Under the pieces are notes generated by a model, which searched no databases, was not told the DNA's origin, and saw nothing but the letters and a program-made list of their open reading frames with translations. This document shows, one piece after another, positions 47,410 to 59,705 of a stretch of 64,000 nucleotides of DNA. The stretch's first letter is position 1; every line of letters begins with the position of its first letter. The stretch spans positions 73,339,497-73,403,496 of the forward strand of contig NC_134844.1 in the NCBI RefSeq assembly GCF_965363235.1. Reading direction: 5' to 3'. This stretch comes from Mytilus galloprovincialis (taxonomy: Eukaryota > Mollusca > Bivalvia > Mytilida > Mytilidae). The translations under genes and the position numbers were made by a program.

Positions 47410-47490
47410 CTGTCATGGGACAAGCACTTTTTGCAGTGTTTACAGGAATGGGACTCAATGTTTTTTCATTATTGGCAAGCATGGGACATG
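47394..47490 (+). promoter_or_regulatory. Left subterminal ATGGGAC motif cluster
   Basis: ATGGGAC occurs four times in about 95 bp (near 47395, 47415, 47447 and 47482), mostly as CATGGGAC. The same word recurs at the right end near 58109, 58141 and, inverted, at 58220, with an ATGGGAT variant near 58176. Such subterminal clusters often bind the element's transposase; that role is inferred. Confidence 0.7.
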
Positions 47491-48458
47491 AACTTTTTGA
47501 AACAATGTCTGTATATGAAAAACAATTTATTTGATAAATCTATAACAAACAAAAATAACATCATGAACATCTAACAATGTGAATTTAACAGTTCCAACGT
47601 GGCAAATTCATTTTCAAGATTTAAAGAACAGTGAAGGCAACAAAAACAAATTTTGAAACAGAATAAACATGAAAAAATACTTTGATATAAAATTAAAAAA
47701 ATATGTAAAAATTTGATTAGATATTTTACATGTATAACTGTTTAACAAATGTAAAAAACATGAATTCATGAATAGTGTTTCTGCACAAAAAAGCATGATT
47801 GTCAAATATAAATCTGTCCTCCCATAAAGCAGAGTTGTCTCCCATTTACCAGAGTTGTCTTTCCTGACAGATGGTATTTTTCTATTAAACATCACTTTTA
47901 TTTTTTACTAATTAATTAATTTGGCAACCTAATGATCCCATCAGAACAACAAATCTTATGCCATGTCACAGAAAAATGTTTTTTTTTTTTATCTGAGACC
48001 AGTATCATGATGATATTTGTGTGTTTAATATGAAAAAATATTTGCAGAAAAGCCAAAATTTTTGTACATGTATAAATATATATTAAAATTCCTTCTCTAA
48101 AGAGTAGATAACTGTGAAAATGAGAGATAACTCGTTTTATGGGAAGACAGAATAGTGAGAACAATGTATGACATAAAATAAAATCAACAAAATATGATAA
48201 ATCTATTGGCACAATCTGAAATCCTACAAGCACTTATGTGTAAAATTTATTAGGTAAAAGAACAGAGAAAAAAATAAAAATAACAAAAAGCTTAACCATC
48301 AAATAAATAATAATAACAAAAGGCTTATTAAACCATCAATAAAATATGAAGATGAGGTAAAAATAATTTGAAAGTAGACTGACTAGACACATGTATAAAG
48401 TAAACTCATATAAACAATAACAATTCTCACTAAACTGTTTCCTCATTATAATATTGGA

Positions 48459-50304
48459 CTATTGGTATAAATACTGTTCAATGAATTCAAGGGCCAGCTC
48501 TCGGAAACAACCCTCTTTCACCATGTGGGCCAAACAACACTTGTCAAATTCACTAAGGGTATCTGAAAAAATGTTTTCGATAAATGTACATGTATCTTCT
48601 ATTTCGGTAATCTGATACGCCCCCATTTCAGGAGTGAAACATTCTGACATGAGATGACCACCAAATAATTCATAGATCTCTTTGCATCTATTTAACTTCC
48701 TGCACTTTGTTCTTGCTTCAACTTTCCACTTGTTCTCTCGTTTTCTTTGTTTATCAGTTCTTTTTTTCCCTCTCTTGTTCCAACTAGTTACTTTACACTT
48801 TTGTTTTAGTTCAACAAGTGTCTTATTAAACGGCTTTATCTCATCTGCAATGAAAATGTTCATCTTGTGTATTGTGTCTTCGTTGAAATTGTGTTGACTT
48901 TGCCTTCCTGATTTTAGTCTTCCATTCTGACAAAACAATGAATCATCATCTTTACTTATTTTTTCTATTTCAGTTACAACTTTTTGTTCTAGTTTTGAGG
49001 CATTGTCGATTAATCTTTCTAAATTATCTACATCATGTGGTAAGGGAAAGTAATCCTCCTTTAAGTATTTTCCTGCACATGCTTCATTTTCACTTTTGAA
49101 ATATGCCAACTTTGACTGAAAATTTCCAGAGTTTGAACTGTATTTTAATTGTCGGTTCCTTTCAACAATAAATGTGTTGTGAAAAATGGTGATATTACCA
49201 CAATATGGCCAAAAAGATTCGTACAACGACTTCAAAACGGTATTGTAAAATTGTCCAGTTTTTCTTTTCGGATCAGGGATATAGCCAAATTTTTTGTTCA
49301 TCCATGGCTCGATAGTTGTACTTAACTTTGTTGCTCCACCAGACTGTTTAGCCTCAACTAAAAATAGTAAATATCAAAATATACATTTGTTATTCAAGCC
49401 AATGTATTAAAACACATCAAATTATTATTAAAATGCACATTTACATACATGTACTATAGATTAAAAAATGAACTTTCAAATCAACCTGGTTATCATACTG
49501 AATTTATTAAATCGGCGTTCAGTAAAGATATTGGCTATTATGTGTGTTGCGGGACAGCCTACATGATTTGTATTAAGTAGTTGATATATAGCCATTTCAA
49601 ATCGACAGGATAACGGAGTACTTCTTTTGCTCACTCGGTAGCTAGTCACCAAGAAGTCCCAGGTTTGAGACTTAGCAGTGACAGGGAATTTTGTAGTGAG
49701 TTTAATGCTCTACCATGTGTATTTGAAATTTGAATATGTAGTGCATAGAATCCAATTAGTAGCTTAATGTTGTGTATATCATGTATATATTTCACTTCTA
49801 TCAGTCACAGCAAATTTAAAAAGTTATCGTATGACTGAGGAATCTCTGATGGACAGATGAACTGATTATTATAGGGCTCTGTCGTTGCCAATTTAATTGT
49901 GAGAACATATTAAATAATACACGCGTTTAACAGTTTAAAATTATGAAAGGGGGTGGAGCACAAGTACGTGTATATATATTGTCTGGTATTTAATAAAAGC
50001 TCTTGGTTGAAATTTTGAATGATACTAGGGCTTATATGGAAAAGTTCCAGGTAATTGTATAGACATGTAAAATTACTAAAGTTACATGTACATTTTTGTA
50101 CTTACCGATATTAGAGCTGAGAGTGACATTTTGGGTAGAGCTACTGGCAGTACTGCTAGATACGTGTTGTTGTAAGTTTTGGTGTTTTGCTGGTGGATCA
50201 CCACAGTATCCGCAACTCATGGCATCTGATGCCACAAATTCTGTGCAGTCGCATTCTTCGACTCGGCAATTTCCTCTGTCGATGCCCCGGTCGTCCAGGC
50301 CCAT
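48459..50304 (-). CDS. Accessory protein of the 10.9-kb element, unknown function, two exons
   Basis: Exon 1 is 50304-50106 (donor GTAAGT) and exon 2 is 49357-48459 (acceptor TATTTTTAG); the phase-1 join is seamless and gives about 364 residues. The N-terminus has a Cys/His cluster, CDCTEF, then CGYCGDPPAKH (residues about 18-41), a possible zinc site, followed by a Ser/Thr-rich linker. The middle has GYIPDPKRKTGQFYNTVLKS and FWPYCGNITIFHNTF. A strongly basic stretch (KRGKKRTDKQRKRENKWK, about 270-290) could bind nucleic acid or act as a nuclear signal. An AATAAA on the minus strand (48251-48246) fits polyadenylation. I do not recognise the family. Its divergent pairing with the DDE gene inside shared TIRs suggests a helper in transposition. 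Confidence 0.75.
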
Positions 50305-50700
50305 CGTATTTACCGGAAGCTATGTATGAATGACTAAAACTTAACCAATCCGGTAAAGTCCGAATATCCGTATTAAAATGAAATCAGATAAAATCATTCA
50401 GTATATAAAATATCGGCTTTAAATATCTGTAATAGTTTGTATTTCTAATTCAGTTGCGTTATAATATTTACAGTACACTATATATTTAAGTATATAGAAT
50501 TAAATGTTACCCGATTTTCATTCGGAATTCGGACTTCCCCCGAGATGGACTTTGCATTTTGTAATGTTCTCGACATTTCCGCTAGAGGAGAACCCGAACT
50601 TTTATAGAATATAACCATGATGTTTATTATATACACATGAATGATGCAAAGTTCTAGATATGTAAACACAAAACACGATTAGTAGGTTTCCACCTTGAAA
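50305..50700. promoter_or_regulatory. Divergent promoter region of the 10.9-kb element
   Basis: This 396-bp spacer separates the start codons of the two head-to-head genes, so both promoters must lie here unless there are longer leaders. No convincing TATA box is seen among the AT-rich words. The minus-strand frame at 50478-50669 is not supported. Confidence 0.5.
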
Positions 50701-53700
50701 ATGGCCTCAACCGATCAATGGAAAGAAAGCAATACACACGAACAGATCCCCTCTTTAACACCACACTCCATTTCATTTTCTGAGAAAAGAGCAGTTCAAA
50801 GGAAGTTAACAAAAGTCACTTCAGATAGTACAATTCACACATTTAACAGGTCATTACAGACTATACCCGTTAATGATAATTTATCAAAACTCAAAAGGTT
50901 GAGGGATTCAACCAAGTCTATTGTACTTCATAACAAAATCGATGCCTTGTCTTGTGTTTTGGAGGACCTTTTATATCAACATAATGATTTAGAAAGTATT
51001 GGACCAACAATTTATGAAAGATATACCAGCAAAAGGGCAAATGGAATCATAGATTTTCAAGTTGGTCTAGACATATATGCTGACTTTATGGGAGCTCCAT
51101 TATATGTTAGGAAGGATGATTTATCGACTAGATTCAAAGACGATCTTTTGGATCCTGTTCATGGTGTAAGATGTATTGTATATAATCCACCTAACTATGA
51201 TAAAAAGTATATTATATTGGATAGCGATGGAGTGGACATTTTGGGTATATTGCAGAGAATAACTGATGATTTTGAAGATGCAGAAAATATCAGGGTACGT
51301 GTACGTGAAAATATTGACTATGGTTATATAAACACAGCTTTATTAACGTTGGATACTGAGCATGATCGAAGTATTGTCAAATGTATTCTTGCAAAATTGA
51401 TTGGACGAAGTGATTTGATTGCTGTAGGAATAAATCCAGATATTGCTTTAAAAAAACTTGAAAAGTCCCGACAACTTTTTGCAGAAATGTCCAATGCAAA
51501 AATAGCAGCTCAAGACATGATTAACTTAAGGTTGGAAACAAAAATTAACAAATGCAAAGACAATCTCAATGAAATTGACAAAAAAATTGAATCAAAATCA
51601 TTATCATTGATGCGTGAGAAAGATTTCTGTGCCAGAAAAGAAATACTTGAAGAACAGCTGGATGCAAATCAAAAGTTGTTAAGCAAAGAGACAAGTTATG
51701 ACCAAAAAAAATATGGCTATTGCGTCAAAAGATTAACTGAGAAGCTTATAAAAGAAAACAGAATTAAAGCAAGAAGACTTGGTGCTGGAGCAAGACCAAT
51801 GCTTGACTCTGATGATGAAGAATTTATAGCCAATGCCATCGAGAGCAAAAGTTCAGCACATGGACGCAGACACGACACAGTTCTCTATTTAAATCACAGA
51901 GTAAAACTTGAAGATTTATTGTCTATTGCCAATTATAATTTGATTAGACGAGGAAAGAAGTTGTTGAAGTCAGCAAAAACAGTACACCTTAGGGCAAGGC
52001 CTAGAAAAATCAACACAATTGAAGGCAAGAGACATAAAGGTATTTACTCTATAATAGTACAGTGTATGAACACACATAAAATCTGTGTTTCTTCATCATG
52101 TTCTTGTTTGTGTAACTAAAAACATGCACAATAAGGAAAAAACAAGAAATCGTAAATCAATTAACATAGACAAATTACATGGACATTTTGTACAATGACA
52201 CAGAGACAGAAACAACACAAATAGCAAGAACTTAATAAAATATGAGCAACACAGACCCCAACAACACAAGGCACAATGTACACCCAGGTGCTCTTAATGA
52301 GAAAGTGATGTCTGCCACTAAATAGCAACTTGAAATGTTGATCATGGTAAAATCTGGAAAATACAACATGCCGTACAACACATACAAGTAAATATATGGA
52401 AGTGTGACTATAAAATTTGGAACATGATCAAAGTGGATAAGGCAACTCCAAGATCACCCCATATAAATAAATCATTTGTTTTAAGTAGTTGTGATTTAAT
52501 CTCTTTTATTTATATTTATCATGTTTATGTAATCTTGACTGATCCCAAAATGAAATGTAAATACTATATTGTTAGAATGCAGATTATATAATGTCCATAA
52601 TTATGATACAATGTACATTACAGGTAACTGGCTCTTTTGTACCAAAAAACCCCCAAAGACTGAGGACCACAGTACTGAGCTCACCCATCATCAAAGGGCG
52701 CATGTAAAACTAAACAGAGAAGACATGTTCAGCACCAATAGCTTGTTCAGATATTCAAGTCTGGACATCTCATTTGATGATAAAGCTTATATCAGACCAG
52801 GCACAGATGGTAAGTCAACTATTCTTTATAGCACTTGTGAGCCAAGGCAGGTTCAGGCGGGGGCTTGGCAGGTGTGCACCTCCTTGGGCACTAAAAATAT
52901 ATTTTTTTCCTGGAAAATCTTAATTCTTCGTCAAACGAAATGAATTCCAAACAATATTATAACACACTTTCCCTGTCCTAAGCATATTTTCTTACCATTT
53001 TCAGTCGGATTGAGAGATACAAAGGCTGGTAAAATACTCACCTTGACAGACGAAAGCAGACAAAGAAAGCTACCTCAGCATGACTTTGCAACACCAGAGG
53101 TGTACCAGTCACCTAGCTCATTTAGATTAATGACATGGAAAACTGAAACAATACAGGGTAAGTTGTATAAATATCATTTAGGGGAAGACAGATCTTTTTC
53201 TGGAAGCTGGGATATGGCATTAGAGGATAGAGAAACCAATATGTATTAAAAATCTTGTCGAAATTTCGGTGTTTGGTGGGTGCCCTATAGTAATCACTCT
53301 GTCCGTCCGTCTGTCTAGCCTTTCATTGTCGTACGATAACTCAAATTTGCTTTGACCGACTTAAAAAAAAATGTATACACATTATTTAGCAACACTAGAG
53401 GAGGCTTTCTTTCGATTTTGGAGCATTTTTATTTTTTGTTTCCAAGTTATTGGACTTAGGCCATCATGATGTGTCAGTTTTCTAGTTTGATATGCGTTTT
53501 TTTTTATGTATTTTTTTAGGTAAGGAGAGATTGATTAAAGACCATGACCAAAGTTGTGTTGTTGTCCGTCCAAAATTCTATGTAGGAAGCTCAGGGTGTG
53601 TATGGGGTAGTGATTTGTTGCGTCTCCGCTATGAAAAACCTGATTTATTTGAAATGTCTCCTGAACGCGGTGAGTCAATACAAGATAAACAGTTTTATGC

Positions 53701-56700
53701 GATGGTCCATGATGCTGCATTTTATGTCTTTGACAGTACCACTGATGATGACTTAACATCTTTATTATCTGGACAATCAAATTATACACATTATGAATCA
53801 GAAAGGATAACACATTTTGCTCGTCGTCTTGAACGTGTGTTAGCAAATTTTCCCAATACAGGACCTGATGAACTAATTGACAAACTTAAAGAAGCTTTAC
53901 AGTTAATTGAAAAACTGAATCAAGATCTTAAAGGTGAAAACATGAGAATTTGTAACAGGAATTTGAAAACTTTGAGAGATCAGTGTGAAGAAATCATTCG
54001 TTCTATTGATTCTATGAATATATATCCTGTGAAGCCAGTTATTTCTGAATATACTGATGGCGGACCTGGAGTTGGGGTTAATAATACTGCAGTTAAATTC
54101 AGATTTGCTGAAATGTGTCGTATCCAGAATTCTGTGAGAAGAGTCAGAATCCATAGGGCCAGTGGAGACTCGGCACAAAATGAAGCAGAGAGAACAAACA
54201 GTGCTATTGGTAAGATTGCTACCAAATGCTATATTTGTATTTATTGTTCAGCAACATATATTCAATGTAGAACGTAACCAAACGTTAGTGTGCAATATTC
54301 CATGATATTGCACCCATAATTGACGTCATCGATGTTGAAAATCAAATTTTTGGCATTTCAAAGGTTTTGCTATACAATAACAGGGTAATTGCATGAAAAC
54401 TGGTGAATATTATCTCTCAAGGAATATTAATTGCACTCACAAGCTCGTGCAATATAATATTCTAATTGTGACAACATTCAGCAATATTCATGTATAAATT
54501 ACCCTATATTATATATATATAATTTATAATATGTAATATATTGGAATTTATGTTTAATTCAATTTATGTCCTTTTGGGAATAAAAAAAAGTAAAACAGCA
54601 GTAAACAGAAGGCTGAGCCGACCAGTCTTTGCTCTAACTCCTAAATGCCGCGTGCTTTATATCGAAGAAGCAGCAAATACCAATTTTAAAGTCTTTGGTT
54701 TGATCCGGCCGGGGATCAAACCCACTATAAAGATCATTTGTAGACAAATAGTATAAACCAAATGGAACAAGATCCAGATTAATGGTTTAAGCTACTGCTA
54801 GGTTATGATTTTCATTATTTACCTTCAACAATACTTTATATGATTCTCTTAAATTCTCTTCTTCTTTATAAATGTTTTAGGCTTATATTGCATTGAAAAT
54901 TGAATATCATTAAGAGGACATCAATTGTAAAAGTAAATTTTTCATCATTTGTAAATTTATAGGTGATGCATTAGTGGATGGTGCGACTATATGTTGGGAA
55001 TATTTCAAACCCCTTCATGGTTTGTCTCAGGAGGATCAGGACGCCATGACACCCAGTGATCTTGATAAACACAAGGCTGCAATGATGGAAAAAAATGCTT
55101 GGGCAGTTGCAGAAGTTGTGTCCTTGAGAATAGATGATGCCAAAGGACCTGCAGGATTTATTCAGGCATATGTGACAGAACACCCTGGTACATTGTCTAT
55201 ATACATCATGCACATATATTAAAAAGAATTTATGAACACATCTATATTGAAACAAACGTTCCAACCTACATGTATTAGAGCATTGGATAAAAACCGTAAT
55301 TTTTATATTTGTACATGCAAAACAAAATCAGTAAATATTGGGTAAATATCAATGAGACAACCACCCAATCCTTATAAACAATTCAGCGTTCCAAAAGCAT
55401 TCTAATTAGGGGTCAGTCAGCAAACTTCAATGGCCAATGAGAAAAAAATCACTGAGCCAAGTGACACTATTAAGGCCGGAGACCTTGAGGTGTTGACAGT
55501 TGGTCGATACACATACACCATCAAATCACTGATATAGTGGCACTACTCTGTTTAATGGTACTACAAAAAAAAAAATTTGTAAAAAGATAATTTCCTGCTT
55601 TCCTTTGTATTCAAGAGTGTTCATAGCTACCATTCTTAATACAAAAGAAAGTAGAATGAAATGTCTTAACAGAAAAAAGTTACAGCAGTACCACTGAAAA
55701 GAGTGGTACCACTATGTTGGTGATCAGTCATGGTTACACTCTTTCTGTACTGTAGAAAACCTACATGTATGGGAAATCATACGTTCTATTTTCACTTTTA
55801 ATTTGCACCTTTAATACATGTACATATCCTAAATATAAGCCTGATTAACCAATAAATAATCAATTACCAATAATGTTTGTCTTATTTCAGAGGACCAGTT
55901 TTTCTGGAATGGCAATTACCTCAAAAGATATCATGAGTCTTCAAAATCTGCCAAAGCAACGGTACCAGGACATGGTTACTTCAAAAAGATTTATGAATTT
56001 ATTGATCAGCACTGCGAAGTAGGTGAACTTTATATTGAATACAGAAAATATCGTTGTGAACAGTCACATGGGACCAAGTGTGAGTACTGCTTGAGATCTC
56101 CAGTGAATGATTTATATGGACCAAATTTGGTTAAACCAGTACCTAGGCCATATCCAGATTATGAAAGACTTCCTGATTTGCATTATTTAGTACACAGTAA
56201 CACTCCCGTACAAATCGATAACGTTGAGCGGGAACCAGATGACTTTCAGCCACGTGCAAACATTAAGAAATTGTTTGCCTTGGGAGAATTGTCGACATCT
56301 AACCATGCTAGTGTATCTCAATTTAGCAAGAAGTATGTCCTTCCAGATGATCTTGTTATGAAATATGTCTTGCATCTTGAAACACTAAAGGCTGATAAGG
56401 AAAAACGGTCCATTGCAACACAAAAAAAGAGACATGATGTGACCTGTAAAACATATGATGACTATAATTGGGTGGAGATGTTTGAAAATAACTTTATAGA
56501 CAAACAGACAATGTCGGTATTAGACAAATACATACAGCATCATAATCTTGGAAATTTCACTGTAAAACCCGAAAAAGTGAAAGCTGTTAAGCAATCTATT
56601 GCTATGCATTTGATAGCAGATAACAATCAGGTCAATGAAATTCAGTCAGACGAGGATGATGTAATCATTGAATTATTTGATCCAGACACAGAAACAGAAA

Positions 56701-56813
56701 CAGACAGTAGTTCCAGTAGTTCTGAGAGTGAAAGGGAAATTGAAAACTTACAAATCTCTACTAGATCGAGACGTGTCAGACTACCCAAAAGATATGACGA
56801 CTATGTAACCTAA
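50701..56813 (+). CDS. Putative DDE/RNase H-fold transposase of the 10.9-kb element, six exons
   Basis: Exons 50701-52039, 52624-52809, 53005-53157, 53520-54209, 54963-55187 and 55891-56813 join in frame through five phase-1 GT-AG introns to give 1171 residues. I take ATG 50701 rather than the TTG at 50695. Residues about 260-365 look like a coiled coil. Candidate catalytic residues: D498/D499 (SFDDKAYIRPG), D739 (TDGGPGVG) and E781 or E783 (SAQNEAERTN), followed by IGDALVDG. This pattern resembles uncharacterised invertebrate proteins with TDGGPDH and NxAER motifs. A Cys motif (CEQSHGTKCEYC) lies near residue 910 and an acidic Ser-rich tract near 1120-1145; the end is basic. AATAAA lies at 57046-57051. 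The frame is open throughout, so the protein may be functional. Transposase function is inferred from motifs and the TIR setting. Confidence 0.8.
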
Positions 56814-58080
56814 AGTTCAGTGGTCTAAAAATCTCTATTTTACATAAGAATAGATAAACATGTACACATTCAAAATTTACAAAAAAAAATGATAGCTTAC
56901 TGTAGAAAATATAGGGATATGGAGTATTAAAGTGTGCTTGTTTTTCAAAAAAGTTCTTTGAAAAGTGTGAATATTTGGTCTTTTTACAAAGGGAAAATTC
57001 TGAAAATTTGTGAAAAATCTCCATTTCATATGCTTTAGAAGTTTCAATAAAAGGAAATGTGGTGTATAAACCAGCCATACTTTTAAGAAAATTGACAAAA
57101 TGTGTGATTTCCATGTACTTTCTATACAAATTATCTCCCTTGGATTGAAACAGAAATTTTGAAAATGGCCATGCAATTAAAAGTGCTACTTCAACTATAA
57201 TTAAACAAAATGAATTGTTTTAATGTTTCTGTTTTATTTTGTACATGTAGACCATAATTCCTTAAATAAAACAAAAATCTAACATGCTCAGAAATGATGT
57301 TCAGTGATGACCCCCTGAACTACCTTAATCATAAATGTTATTATCATGATTATGCAAATTCAACAGACATTGTAGAATGAAAACTCTGGCTGTAGAAAAA
57401 GAATGTTTGTGGAAATTTAACAAATACAGTAGCATACTACCAAAAGAAATGATTGGAATATTCATTCAAAGGTCACAACAAATCTGGAACCCACACCCAA
57501 TAAGCTCTGAATAGCCCAGATATAAATATATAATCAATCAAGCTGCATATATGTTGAGATAGTAAATTTTACTTTTTTCCCACTTTTAAAAAAAATGTTT
57601 AAAATACAATATTGTTGTAAGTGGAAGTTGGAGATGTTCACTTCTTTAATTTTGATGCTATTTTCACATTCCTCTCGTTTTAAATTTGAAAATTTAACTG
57701 TCTCGAGATGTTCACTTCTTCTGGTATGACTATTCAAATAATGGGGATTGTTTTATTCTAAGCAGAATTTTTTTTTATATTTTTGTAATTTTTTTTTTTG
57801 GAAAATTTACCGACCCACTGTTAAATTAGAATAGTCAGATTCTAAATTAAGCTGCAATTTTTTAAAAAAAATGTATTCTACCATACAGTTCATACATGTT
57901 GATTGTTTAATATTGCATGTATCATTTATTATAATCAATAACATATTGTCATCTGTTTGGGCTCCTGTGTTGGCAATAACATATGCTTATGTATTGTTTT
58001 GTTTACTTTATAATAGCAAAATAAATACAGTTCACACATAGTAGCATTATTTTTCAGCTATCCAAATACATTGTATCCAC
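56814..58080. other. 3' flank inside the 10.9-kb element
   Basis: Holds the 3' UTR and poly-A signal (57046) of the transposase gene and then AT-rich sequence. AGATGTTCACTTCTT occurs twice near 57632 and 57707. Minus-strand frames here show no recognisable domain. Confidence 0.5.
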
Positions 58081-58104
58081 AACTTTGATCATGTTTTTGT
58101 GCTT

Positions 58105-58210
58105 TAACATGGGACACACACTTTTTTACTAGGTAAAGTGCATGGGACAAGCATATTTTTATTCTGCCAGTAACCATGGGATCAAGAGAATTATTTCAGA
58201 CAATTTTCTT
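58105..58210 (-). promoter_or_regulatory. Right subterminal ATGGGAC motif cluster
   Basis: ACATGGGACACACAC, TGCATGGGACAAGCATA and CCATGGGATCAAG precede the right TIR. The middle one matches the left-side TCATGGGACAAGCAC closely. These are in the same orientation as the left-hand motifs, not mirrored. Confidence 0.65.
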
Positions 58211-58251
58211 TTTGCACCGGTCCCATGCATCAAGAAATTTTGACCGGTCCC
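58211..58251 (-). repeat. Right terminal inverted repeat of the 10.9-kb element
   Basis: Exact reverse complement of 47369-47409 over 41 bp, followed by TAA at 58252-58254. Confidence 0.97.
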
Positions 58252-58364
58252 TAAGAATAAATTGCGACACATGTAAATAAACAATTACATGTGCGAGAAC
58301 ATAAGTATGCTAATTTATGCATTTCCATATACATTGTAAGGTAGTGGTCCCGACCTGTTTAAAG

Positions 58365-58625
58365 TGTTTAGGATGAAATTTAAAAAAAAGGAAGGACAGG
58401 ATTTTGAGTAAAAAAAAAAAGGCAGGATGAGTAACTTGGCAAAAAAAAAAAGGCAGGATGACAATTGTTGTAAAAAAGTCAGGATAAGCTAAGAAAAAAA
58501 AAGGCAGGACCGATTAGACTGAAAAATAAAAAGGCAGGACAGAGATTACAAATAAAAAAAAAGGCAGGACACAATTTTTCATCCTAGCCCCCCCCCCCCA
58601 TAAAAATCAAATGGTAGCTCCCTTA
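58365..58625 (-). repeat. Poly-A/GGCAGGA subrepeat array with GGTAGCTCC tip
   Basis: Five or six units of about 25-35 bp each contain AAAAAAGGCAGGA or a variant, followed by CATCCTAGCCC, a long C run and AAATGGTAGCTCCC. Other copies of this layout occur at 14620-14850 (inverted) and 29150-29262. It lies outside the 10.9-kb element's right end and has no coding content. Confidence 0.75.
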
Positions 58626-59599
58626 AACTGGTTTGTGACAACTCTTCGGGTGCTCCCAGAAAGGAGGAAAATATGACTCAATAGAAAAAAACTGGCGCAA
58701 AAATAGTTACTTCCGTCTGACTTTATCTGTGTATACATTTACCAAAGTGGCTAAATTACAAAATTTATCCTTTTTTTACCATTAATAGGATTGAAGACTG
58801 CAAGCTGTTCTTTAGAGAGGTAATAAGACCTTTTAAGTACAGGTCCGTGTAAGAGGCAAATCAAATAAAAACTGATAAGTCCATAAACACGGAATATGGT
58901 GAAATTTTGGGAACTTTGTAATCATTTATAAAAGTGACAAAACCATAGTATTACATCGATGTATGCCATATTTGTCTTGAAAAAAATAGGTTGAATGCAT
59001 TCGCCGTCCGCATATATACAGCAGTGTAATGGCATTGAAAGTACATGAAGTAGGTCAACATCGATATATTTGATTTTCTGTAAGCAGCAGATGCCTAGCA
59101 CACAATTTTTTTTATATTTGAAATCAGTTGATACATATCTTCTCTTTCAATGAATAAAAAGTTAGGAAATTTTTATTTGAAAAATGTTATTCACTAAAGT
59201 AAAGTCATTGAAACGCGTCATTCACCGTATTGTTTATCTCCCTTACTTGGTTACCTCTTTTTAAAAAAAGGCGCGTAGTCTGCACAACAACAATAACAAA
59301 TGGCAGACGAGATGGTCTCGCCAGACATGAAGGGCAGTATAAGTCTGTCTTAACCCATTCATGTGTGATTTAATCCTGTATGTAATCAGGATAAAAGTGT
59401 ACGAAAGCTCGCTGAATGTAATGAAGACATAACGCCGCGGCATTGACAGACCTCAGACTGCATGGAGGTTGCCAGACTATCCACAAACCAGCCGTGGACA
59501 ATGCCAATGAAGGAGAGTTGATTATGATATCACTGAGATGTGTTTTTTTCAGGTAAATCAATATGCTGTCTCTGTCTGGTCTCTGTCCCCACACTCTGT
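58626..59599. other. Gene-free region
   Basis: AT-rich. TTCGCCGTCCGCATATATAC at about 59001 resembles part of the GC-rich block near 62862. The frames at 59261-59663 are on the minus strand and unsupported. Confidence 0.4.
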
Positions 59600-59705
59600 T
59601 TGCACAATAAGTAATACCAACTGGAGTCTTCAACAAAGAGCCTTGGCTCACACCGAACAACAAGCTATGAAGGGCCCCAAAATTACTAGTGTAAAATCAT
59701 TCAAA
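59600..59705 (+). repeat. Short interspersed repeat ('TACGGCCTTCAAC' family), 3' part
   Basis: TGGAGTCTTCAACAAAGAGC, CTCACACCGAACAACAAGC and TATGAAGGGCCCC match the variant at about 1260-1305. Confidence 0.65.

Larger units (their letters stand above)
47369..58251. mobile_element. 10.9-kb DNA transposon with perfect 41-bp TIRs, TAA target duplication and two divergent genes
   Basis: The left end 47369-47409 and right end 58211-58251 are exact 41-bp inverted repeats. They begin GGGACCGGTCAAAATTTC and finish GCATGGGACCGGTGCAAA. TAA stands on both sides (47366-47368; 58252-58254). Both subterminal regions carry repeated ATGGGAC words. Inside are a two-exon minus-strand gene (50304-48459) and a six-exon plus-strand gene (50701-56813) sharing a 396-bp divergent spacer. 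Frames are open and all introns are phase 1. The 3-bp TAA duplication, GG-starting ends and two divergent genes recall PIF/Harbinger, but neither protein looks like a Harbinger transposase or its Myb-like partner. I cannot assign a superfamily. Confidence 0.9.

Noticed and set aside
47369-58251. Assignment to PIF/Harbinger on the TAA target and two-gene layout
   Set aside because: The proteins lack the Harbinger transposase and Myb-like signatures; similarity of layout alone is not enough.
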